Part shown: piece after piece, positions 23,173 to 28,127 of the stretch
Layout of the letters: each line of letters starts with the position of its first letter
How positions within the stretch are numbered: the stretch's first letter is position 1
Virus record (IMG/VR): IMGVR_UViG_3300025133_000485
Location: 1 to 28,127 of that record
Direction: 5' to 3' (one strand)
Length of the DNA stretch: 28,127 nucleotides
Origin: a virus
Made by a program: the position numbers and the translations under genes
Notes under the pieces: generated by a model
The model's input: the letters and a program-made list of their open reading frames with translations, nothing else
Told to the model about the DNA's origin: nothing
Database searches by the model: none

Positions 23173-23390
23173 CCACCGCCCAAATGTACGCCATAATCGG
23201 AGGAGTGCTCGGCCCTTGCGTCGCCATCATCCTCTACTTTTTCAAGCGGTTCGTTATGACGATCGACCGGCAGGTCGAGGCGTTTCAAGCGGTCCAGGAC
23301 AACAACGACAAAGCCTTCCGTGATCTACAGCGCGAGATAAGCGCGGTGGCTCAGAAAGTCGCCAAGCTCGAGGGTAGGATGGATGCGTGA
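23169..23390 (+). CDS. Small membrane protein, holin-like (73 aa)
   Basis: It starts in an ATGA overlap with the fibre gene. Residues about 5-25 (MYAIIGGVLGPCVAIILYFF) form one membrane span; the remaining 45 residues are a charged helix with heptad-like spacing (QVEAFQAVQDNNDKAF, LQREISAVAQKVAKLEG), probably a coiled coil. An N-terminal span followed by a coiled coil resembles XhlA-type or other small holin-associated proteins. It is the first gene after the fibre, where lysis genes often lie. Its stop overlaps the next GTG (GTGA). Confidence 0.65.
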   Translation: MTTAQMYAIIGGVLGPCVAIILYFFKRFVMTIDRQVEAFQAVQDNNDKAFRDLQREISAVAQKVAKLEGRMDA

Positions 23391-23734
23391 AAGGCATACT
23401 GTGGGTCTTCTTTTTCTTGCTCATATTCAACATCGGGGCGAGCTTTTGGGGCGCGCTCCAGACATCAAAATACATAGACGCCCTGCATGAGCAACTGATG
23501 AGCAGCCAAAACGGTAGCAGCATGGCCTCGACCAAAATAGGCCCGGTCGGCGTCGAGACAACCATCGAGGGCGTGACCGTCACCGTCCCCGTCTCCGTCA
23601 CCGTCACCCAAGGCGAGGACGTTCCCGAGAACGTCGCAACCCCGAAAGACTCGGAGACCGACGCGCAACTAAGCGCCCGCGCTTTCGACACGCTGGCGGC
23701 CCGCGTCAAGTACGTCAAAACTAACGGCACCTAA
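23387..23734 (+). CDS. Membrane-anchored protein, unknown, lysis region (115 aa)
   Basis: A GTG start overlaps the previous stop (GTGA). Residues 1-23 (KGILWVFFFLLIFNIGASFWGAL) form a signal anchor. The rest is polar and outside the membrane, with a valine/threonine-rich strand region (VETTIEGVTVTVPVSVTVTQ). I cannot match a family. The topology fits an inner-membrane component of a lysis module, such as an i-spanin or holin partner, but it has no long coiled coil. It is followed immediately by a lipoprotein gene, as i-spanins are. Confidence 0.55.
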   Translation: MKGILWVFFFLLIFNIGASFWGALQTSKYIDALHEQLMSSQNGSSMASTKIGPVGVETTIEGVTVTVPVSVTVTQGEDVPENVATPKDSETDAQLSARAFDTLAARVKYVKTNGT

Positions 23735-23735
23735 A

Positions 23736-24287
23736 ATGAAAAACCACACCATCATCACCGCCCTCATCGGTGGCGTGCTTCTGCTCGCCGCCTCTTGCTC
23801 CACGTTCACCGAGGAGGAGCAGCAGCAATATGAAGGCTACGAGCACCGACAGACCGAGCTCGGCTACCAGTCGGAAGCCGCAGCGACGGCCCTGGCCGAG
23901 ACCTTCCCGCGTGCAGCCTTCCTTCTCGACAAGGCCCGCAATGGCGTATTGACCCAAGCCGAAGTCCTCGAGCTCACCGATCTCTTCAACAACGGACCGC
24001 AACGACTCAAGGATGGGATCACACTCGTCCAAGGAAACCTCGCCGAGTGGTGGAGCATCGAGCAGAAGAAAGTCGACCTACGCGAGACCGCCGGCGGCGG
24101 ATGGTGGGAAGAAGCTCTTGCGATGGGCTTGCCTTTGCTGGTCGGTCTAGGCGTCCCGACGTCGGGACCACTGGCGCCCCTGCTGCCATGGCTCGCACCG
24201 TTCTTAGAGAAGACCCCGCTCCGCAACCGCGAGAAACGTGCCACGGCACGAGCCGCTCACGACGCGAAGGCGGCCGAGAAGGTATAG
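23736..24287 (+). CDS. Putative lipoprotein with C-terminal hydrophobic segment (183 aa)
   Basis: The N-terminus has a lysine, a hydrophobic core (IITALIGGVLLLAAS) and Cys21, so it looks like a lipoprotein signal peptide. The lipobox AASC lacks Leu at -3, so it is not perfect. The middle is helical with many Glu/Gln. Residues about 130-155 form a second hydrophobic stretch (ALAMGLPLLVGLGVPTSGPLAPLL), then a basic tail. A pairing with the previous membrane-anchored gene would resemble i- and o-spanins, but o-spanins are normally shorter and proline-rich, so that is a weak inference. It could also be a superinfection exclusion protein. Confidence 0.6.
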   Translation: MKNHTIITALIGGVLLLAASCSTFTEEEQQQYEGYEHRQTELGYQSEAAATALAETFPRAAFLLDKARNGVLTQAEVLELTDLFNNGPQRLKDGITLVQGNLAEWWSIEQKKVDLRETAGGGWWEEALAMGLPLLVGLGVPTSGPLAPLLPWLAPFLEKTPLRNREKRATARAAHDAKAAEKV

Positions 24288-24297
24288 TCCACACTCC

Positions 24298-24543
24298 ATG
24301 AACGACCAAGCTCAAGAGCAACCCGTCGACGAGGTCACCAGCCTCGTCGACGCCCCGCAACCGGACCGCGATGACGCGCAACAACGAGCGCACCTATGCG
24401 CCACCGATATTCAGGAGATCCTTGAGAGACACCGGTGCCGCATCATGCCACGAATCGACCCGGCGACCATCGAGCCCGTAGGGCTCGCCGGCGACAAGGT
24501 CCAGATTCAAGCGACTTTCTGGATCGCGCCCCTCTCGTCATAA
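24298..24543 (+). CDS. Small phage protein with conserved-looking C-terminus (81 aa)
   Basis: The N-terminal 30 residues are acidic and probably flexible. The remainder has a helix (CATDIQEILERHRCRIMPRI) and a strand region (DKVQIQATFWIAPL). The pattern EIQ-L-C-P-ID-I-G-VQ-WI resembles small hypothetical proteins in many phages, although I cannot name the family. The start at 24298 is chosen over an upstream in-frame ATG inside the previous gene. It is coded just before the oxygenase and is separated from it by 9 nt. Confidence 0.65.
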   Translation: MNDQAQEQPVDEVTSLVDAPQPDRDDAQQRAHLCATDIQEILERHRCRIMPRIDPATIEPVGLAGDKVQIQATFWIAPLSS

Positions 24544-24552
24544 GGGCACCCC

Positions 24553-25128
24553 ATGACGGACCCACTCCCCGAGCGATACCACGCCGCAAGATTCACATAC
24601 TTCGAGGACGTCATGCCTCTCGAGTGGCTCGCATCGGCCGGGGAGTGGCTCCACCACAACAAGGGCTTCTTCCTTCGAGGCGGTGACGAGGACGGCCGCG
24701 ACCGATTCAACTACGAGCTCACCGAGGTCGACGACCTCTTCAAGCCGACCGCCGACCTCAAGGCGGAGATCCTCAAGCACCTCGCCGGCGCCATCGAGAA
24801 GGTCGGGATCCCCGACTTCGACCTCGAGGCCATCGAGTGCCACGCGACGCTCTACCACCACGGGAGCCACTTCGCTCACCACAAGGACCGCGACGACGGC
24901 ACGCGGCGCCTGGCCTTCTGCTTCTACCTGCACACCGAGCCCAAGATGTTCTCGGGCGGTGAGCTCGAGTTCCTAGACGGGACGATGGTCGAGGCGAATC
25001 ACAACCGGCTCGTCATTTTCGACCCTTACCAGCAGCACCGGGTTCGCCGCGTCGAGTGCTGGTCCGCGGACTTCCTCCACGGCCGGTGGGCGATCTCAGG
25101 TTGGATCCACGGCAAGCCGGCCGAATAA
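24553..25128 (+). CDS. Fe(II)/2-oxoglutarate oxygenase, prolyl-4-hydroxylase-like (191 aa)
   Basis: This is a double-stranded beta-helix dioxygenase with the usual P4H-type layout: an HxD iron site (His110, Asp112, in FAHHKDRDD), a distal iron His (His162, in PYQQHRV), and Arg178 (in GRWAISGWIH) to hold 2-oxoglutarate. RLAFCFYLHTEP and GGELEFLDG are the typical strands between the iron ligands. The family uses O2 and 2-oxoglutarate to hydroxylate protein or small-molecule substrates. No signal peptide is present, so it acts in the cytoplasm. It is the last gene of the + strand block, and the fibre encoded 1.4 kb before it has a proline-triplet tract. A role in fibre proline hydroxylation is an inference; nucleobase or lipid substrates are alternatives. 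Confidence 0.85.
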   Translation: MTDPLPERYHAARFTYFEDVMPLEWLASAGEWLHHNKGFFLRGGDEDGRDRFNYELTEVDDLFKPTADLKAEILKHLAGAIEKVGIPDFDLEAIECHATLYHHGSHFAHHKDRDDGTRRLAFCFYLHTEPKMFSGGELEFLDGTMVEANHNRLVIFDPYQQHRVRRVECWSADFLHGRWAISGWIHGKPAE

Positions 25129-25167
25129 AAAACGGCCGCGACCCCCTTTCCCGAGAAGGCCGCGACC
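25127..25167 (-). terminator. Candidate terminator of the - strand micro-operon
   Basis: Read on the - strand, short G+C-rich inverted arms (GCGGCC with GGCCGT) and an inner CCTT/AAGG pairing precede six T (25132-25127). GGCCGCGACC also occurs as a direct repeat at 25134-25143 and 25158-25167. The hairpin is weaker than the + strand ones; the T-run overlaps the oxygenase stop codon, as expected for a convergent junction. Confidence 0.4.
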
Positions 25168-25212
25168 TGCAGCACGCAAGCCCTTTGCTCCTGCGCGGCG
25201 CCGTCGAGTATA

Positions 25213-25338
25213 TCAACCACCGCCGGCGATATCGTCGCCGAAGTCCGCGAGCATCAAACCAGGCATTGCCAAGATACAGAGCGGGAAGCCCCACGCGAGG
25301 CCGACCCAACGGGCGAGGGTGCCGAGCACCAGCCTCAC
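25213..25338 (-). CDS. Tiny membrane protein (41 aa)
   Basis: A GTG start at 25338 overlaps the stop of the HTH gene (GTGA). A GAGGAGGTG Shine-Dalgarno lies inside the HTH gene 5 nt upstream. The protein is mostly one hydrophobic helix (LVLGTLARWVGLAWGFPLCI) followed by a short tail with AMPGLMLADFGDD. I do not recognise it. Its strong ribosome site and tight coupling support it as a real gene. It could be a toxin-like, holin-like or membrane-anchoring partner of the regulator. Confidence 0.55.
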   Translation of the reverse strand: MRLVLGTLARWVGLAWGFPLCILAMPGLMLADFGDDIAGGG

Positions 25339-25574
25339 GCTTCCACCTCCTCACGCGACTGCAGGAGTGCCTTATCAACGACCTCGACATCGACCTCGAG
25401 GCCGAGCGCGATCGCCGAGACCGTCCACGCCTGTGCACGCTTAGCACCCTTCATGAGGTTATACAGATGGGCACGCGAGACACCGCAAGCGGCGGCCATC
25501 TCCCCCATTTTCCGAGGGCGGGCCGTCGGATCTTCGTGGCGGGCCTCGCGCTCAATCAGCTGACGGAAGTTCAT
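25335..25574 (-). CDS. XRE-like helix-turn-helix regulator (79 aa)
   Basis: The start at 25574 overlaps the stop of the 50-aa gene (ATGA); a GTG 15 nt upstream is less likely. Residues about 25-65 read as an XRE-type HTH: KMGEMAAACGVSRAHLYNLMKG, with the recognition helix at SRAHLYNLMKG, followed by RAQAWTVSAIALGLEVDVEVVD, the usual dimer-side helices. The size fits a Cro-like or plasmid-type regulator. Its likely targets are the tandem GGTAGACA boxes or the CCGTTAC palindromes, but nothing here proves it. Confidence 0.75.
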   Translation of the reverse strand: MNFRQLIEREARHEDPTARPRKMGEMAAACGVSRAHLYNLMKGAKRAQAWTVSAIALGLEVDVEVVDKALLQSREEVEA

Positions 25575-25723
25575 GAGCACGCCACCCACGCCGTCAAGGC
25601 GCCCGTGATAACTACGAGAACAAGAGCGGACCAGGACAGCGCCACGGCCTCGGCCTCAAGATCGGCGCCTGAGCGCCCCTGGCCGCCCTCGAGGAGCGGC
25701 GCGTCATTGCGGGAATCTTTCAT
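25571..25723 (-). CDS. Small membrane protein, first gene of - strand micro-operon (50 aa)
   Basis: It starts at 25723, 6 nt after a TACTAT -10 box, and its stop overlaps the HTH start (ATGA). Residues 1-25 are polar (MKDSRNDAPLLEGGQG); residues 28-50 form one hydrophobic span (ALSWSALVLVVITGALTAWVACS). It is too short to match to a family. Promoter, coupling and spacing make it more than chance. Along with the 41-aa gene it brackets the regulator, which suggests a membrane signal or exclusion function. That is speculation. Confidence 0.55.
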   Translation of the reverse strand: MKDSRNDAPLLEGGQGRSGADLEAEAVALSWSALVLVVITGALTAWVACS

Positions 25724-25729
25724 GGCCCC

Positions 25730-25757
25730 ATAGTACACCGCCGTCCCCTGCTGTCAA
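25730..25757 (-). promoter_or_regulatory. Consensus promoter of the - strand micro-operon, leaderless type
   Basis: On the - strand TTGACA (25757-25752), a 16-bp spacer and TACTAT (25735-25730) lie 6 nt before the ATG at 25723. It is the best match to a sigma-70 promoter in the window. The -35 box begins 4 nt after the polymerase stop codon. Confidence 0.8.
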
Positions 25758-25760
25758 CTA

Positions 25761-27818
25761 CTAACCCTGGAAGTACGGAGCCCTGTAACCCTCGGCAGCG
25801 AGCGGTAAGCCCTTCGCCCACGGCGGGCACTCGGTGAGCAGACGACAGAACTCATCGACGTCACCGGCGCCGACAGGCACCTCTGCGGCCAGGGAGTCAT
25901 GCACATGGACCACCAGGTCATAGGGGTCCACCTTGCCAAGCCGCACGGTGGCGGCCGCCAGGAGGTCCCGAGCGACGGCCTGGGTCACGTTCTCGGCCAG
26001 CTTCCCGCCGTAGGTCGACTCCAGGACCATGCTCGTCTTGTCCTTCCCCATCGAGAAGAACCTGAGCTCCTCCCGCGTGATCTCTTTCTCGACAATCGTG
26101 CCGTCCTCCTCGACGATCTTAATCACCGAGGTGGTGAACACCAGCTTCGGCCTCCAGTAGCGAAGCGTGCGACCGCTAGGGAGCACAATACCGAGGCAAC
26201 CCTTCGACGCAATGGCAGTGACGAGGCCCGAGGGTATGGCGACACCAGGGGCGGCGACGGCCGACTTGGCGGCCTCCTCGATCTCGTTCCAGAACGCGAC
26301 AATCCGGGCGTTGGCCTTGCGCCAGGAGCGCTGGATTCGACGCGCCTCAACGAGCGAAAGCGGCACGCCCCAACCAGCGGCGGTCGTCACAAAGGTCAAG
26401 ACGCCCATGCCGTAGCCGAGCGCGAGCGTGGCGACCTTGCCTAGCTGGCGGTCCGAGCTCCCGACGTCGGCTGCAGCCTTCACGTAGATATCTTCACCGG
26501 ACCGGAATACATCCAGGACGTCCTCCTGACCGGCAAGCCAAGCGATAACCCGCGCCTCGATGGCAGACCAGTCGGCCGCGATGAGCTCCTTGCCAGGCGC
26601 CGCGCAAAGGATCGAGCGCAAGCAGGAGCTCACCGCCTCGAGCGGGCGCTCAACCAGGAACTTCAAACCTTCAAGATCACGCCGGCTAATGGCTTCACGC
26701 ACCGGCCCGGCCAAGTCGCCGAGCTTATCCTTCGGCAAGTTATGCACCTGGAAGCCCGAGCCGGTCCACCGGCCGGTGCCGGCGCCACCAAACTGCAGCG
26801 TGAAGCGGAGCCGACCATCGCGGCCGACCATCGAGTCAACCCGGGCAAGCTTCGCAAGCGAGGTAGCCTTCGTAGACTCGAGCCGGTTCTGCAGGACCAG
26901 GCGCACATCAGGGTGCAGCCCATCACGCGACAAGATCTCAGCGACCGCCGACTTATCGGTCGACTCGGACTTCTTAAACACGACCGCACCGTCGACCAGC
27001 TTCTTCCGGGTCCGCGTCGGAATCGCAACGCCATGCTCTTTCAGGAAGGACTTGAGCGCGGCCGGGTTACGCGAGTCCTTAACCAGCACCGCACGCCAGT
27101 CGGACAAGCCGTGGACGACCTCGGTGTCGAGCTCGGCCTTACGCGCCAAGACAACTGCCATGCAGTCCTCGGCGAAAGCCCGATCGAGGTAAACGCCCCG
27201 CGCATTGATTCGTTTATCAACACGGTAGGCGAGCTCCTCGGCGACGTCGAGGGGCTTCAATCGGTAATAACAGTCGAGGGTGGCGCCGACATCACGGCCG
27301 CAATAGACGACCAGGCGGTCCCGGTTCGCCGGCGTGTCGTGGGCGTTTTCCCATCCGCCATCTACACCATCGACGAGCTTGCACATTTTCAGCATGAGCG
27401 CGGCGCCTTCTTTATCCTTCTGGATCGGGCAGCCAAGCGACTCGGCGAGACCGGAAAGGCTCATCGGCAAATTCAGCGCGAGGCCGAGCACCTGCGTGTC
27501 AGCGATCTGCTCGAGCTCGAGCGGCGGAAAGCCGTAACAAGGCTCGAGGATATTCCGCCAGATCGACAACTCAAAGCTGGCGTTATGGGCGACCACGGTG
27601 CCACCGGCTAGGATGAACTCGACCAGGCCGCGAGGGAGCTCATCACCAGGCTCCCACTCGATAAACGAGTAGCGGTCGCGGTTCTCCGCATAGGCGAACA
27701 CGACGCAATAAACATCGGTCGACTCATCAGCAGCGTAGGCCCACTGGCCGACGCGCTTCAAGTCGGCAGCCGACTTTGTTTCAATATCGACCGCAAGAAT
27801 TCCCTTTTCTACATTCAT
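25761..27818 (-). CDS. Family A DNA polymerase with 3'-5' exonuclease (685 aa)
   Basis: This is the replicative polymerase. The exonuclease domain has DIET (Asp11, Glu13) for motif I, AHNASFELSIW for motif II (Glu in place of the usual Asp) and YCGRD for motif III. The polymerase domain has motif A ADWSAIEARVIAW (Asp416), the fingers motif RQLGKVATLALGYG, and motif C VVHVHDSLAAE, with Asp641. At the position of the conserved Glu in HDE it has Ser642. The order and the GLPLAAEGYRAPYF end match phage bifunctional PolA-type enzymes. The ATG at 27818 is preferred over an upstream GTG at 27863 because the exonuclease fold begins right after it. The SSB-like gene precedes it; the promoter of the micro-operon follows at its 3' end. 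Confidence 0.92.
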   Translation of the reverse strand: MNVEKGILAVDIETKSAADLKRVGQWAYAADESTDVYCVVFAYAENRDRYSFIEWEPGDELPRGLVEFILAGGTVVAHNASFELSIWRNILEPCYGFPPLELEQIADTQVLGLALNLPMSLSGLAESLGCPIQKDKEGAALMLKMCKLVDGVDGGWENAHDTPANRDRLVVYCGRDVGATLDCYYRLKPLDVAEELAYRVDKRINARGVYLDRAFAEDCMAVVLARKAELDTEVVHGLSDWRAVLVKDSRNPAALKSFLKEHGVAIPTRTRKKLVDGAVVFKKSESTDKSAVAEILSRDGLHPDVRLVLQNRLESTKATSLAKLARVDSMVGRDGRLRFTLQFGGAGTGRWTGSGFQVHNLPKDKLGDLAGPVREAISRRDLEGLKFLVERPLEAVSSCLRSILCAAPGKELIAADWSAIEARVIAWLAGQEDVLDVFRSGEDIYVKAAADVGSSDRQLGKVATLALGYGMGVLTFVTTAAGWGVPLSLVEARRIQRSWRKANARIVAFWNEIEEAAKSAVAAPGVAIPSGLVTAIASKGCLGIVLPSGRTLRYWRPKLVFTTSVIKIVEEDGTIVEKEITREELRFFSMGKDKTSMVLESTYGGKLAENVTQAVARDLLAAATVRLGKVDPYDLVVHVHDSLAAEVPVGAGDVDEFCRLLTECPPWAKGLPLAAEGYRAPYFQG

Positions 27819-27904
27819 GATTAAAAGGTGCCCAGGGCGGGCGGGCAGGTCCGGCACCCCCACGGTAGCCAGCCCACATCCCGCCCGCCCCGAGCGGTTA
27901 CATG

Positions 27905-28127
27905 TTAGCCGAGGAGACCATCAAGACCACCACCCGACTCCTCGCCGAGCTCCGAGCCGGCTTCAAGGTCGTCGGTCTCGATAGCATCAAAGACGTCACG
28001 GGCGTCCTTACGGCCACCGAGGCGCGTATCCTCGCGGACCAGCTGCACGGCATTCAGCGAGAAGCTGACGCCCTTGCCGCCCTCTGGGTGCTCCCAGGCG
28101 TAAGCGGTCAAGTGGAAGCGGCACCAG
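27905..28127 (-). CDS. C-terminal part of a single-stranded-DNA-binding protein, DUF2815-like (partial)
   Basis: The reading frame is open to the window edge, so the N-terminus is missing. The visible ~73 residues include CRFHLTAYAWEHPEGGKGVSF, then SLNAVQLVREDTRLGGRKDARDVFD. This resembles the C-terminal half of DUF2815 phage proteins (T7 gp2.5-like ssDNA-binding proteins), in which a GGKG(I/V)SF-L--VQ-V pattern is followed by an acidic stretch and a flexible tail. It lies just upstream of the polymerase on the same strand, 86 nt away, and would act with it at the replication fork. Confidence 0.65.
   Translation of the reverse strand, partial: WCRFHLTAYAWEHPEGGKGVSFSLNAVQLVREDTRLGGRKDARDVFDAIETDDLEAGSELGEESGGGLDGLLG

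Noticed and set aside
24283-24288. TATAGT before the ATG at 24298
   Set aside because: The -10 is good but no -35 is found 15-18 bp upstream and the distance to ATG (9 nt) differs from the others.
25761-27818. DpoZ-type polymerase of a phage with 2-aminoadenine DNA
   Set aside because: The unusual motif C raised the idea, but no PurZ-like or DatZ-like gene is in the window and HDS is not a known DpoZ mark to me.
1-28127. tRNA genes, integrase, transposase and attachment sites
   Set aside because: I looked for tRNA-like cloverleaf arms and recombinase motifs and saw none that held up; the Mu-like head genes alone do not show that the phage is a transposer.

Overview
The window is part of the genome of a tailed double-stranded DNA phage (or a prophage or metagenomic phage contig) with high G+C. 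The evidence is a contiguous head-and-tail gene block on the + strand (about 3.1-23.2 kb) and replication genes on the - strand at the right end. The head genes are Mu-like: DUF935/gp29-type portal, gpF-type minor head protein, gpI-type protease-scaffold, small decoration-like protein, gpT-type major capsid protein and gpG-type morphogenesis protein. There is no tail sheath, so a non-contractile tail is more likely than a myovirus tail. The host cannot be named from the sequence. Near-canonical TTGACA/TAnnnT promoters and an AGGAGGTGA Shine-Dalgarno before one TTG start fit an ordinary bacterial host, and six promoters placed 6-7 nt before an ATG suggest that leaderless mRNAs are used.

Layout. 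1-1252: an array of small unknown genes in cassettes. Each of three near-identical ~84-nt repeats carries a TTCG-type terminator end, a tandem GGTAGACA box, a promoter and the first codons (MNNT) of the next gene. 1307-2115: a short two-domain relative of the DNA polymerase III beta sliding clamp, overlapped by a four-cysteine zinc-binding protein. 2152-3363: an alpha/beta hydrolase and a small protein, each with its own leaderless promoter overlapped by a related CCGTTAC palindrome. 3378-9591: head genes, ended by a strong terminator. 9693-12720: connector and completion genes. 12721-20029: tail genes, including three short tandem proteins where one long tape measure would be expected. 20026-23172: a 1048-residue fibre with a collagen-like Pro-every-third-residue tract. 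23169-24287: membrane and lipoprotein genes, probably for lysis. 24298-25128: a small conserved-looking protein and a prolyl-4-hydroxylase-like Fe(II)/2-oxoglutarate oxygenase.

The - strand holds a micro-operon of three tiny genes (25213-25723: membrane protein, HTH regulator, membrane protein) with a consensus promoter. It also holds a family A DNA polymerase with a 3'-5' exonuclease domain (25761-27818) and the C-terminal end of a probable single-stranded-DNA-binding protein at the right edge.

The most interesting readings are these: (i) a possible phage-encoded proline hydroxylation system in which the oxygenase modifies the collagen-like fibre; (ii) the cassette array with leaderless starts; (iii) a two-domain beta-type clamp beside a family A polymerase whose motif C reads HDS instead of HDE; (iv) the split or duplicated short tape-measure-like genes. 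No terminase, recognisable endolysin, integrase, tRNA or CRISPR array was found in the window.
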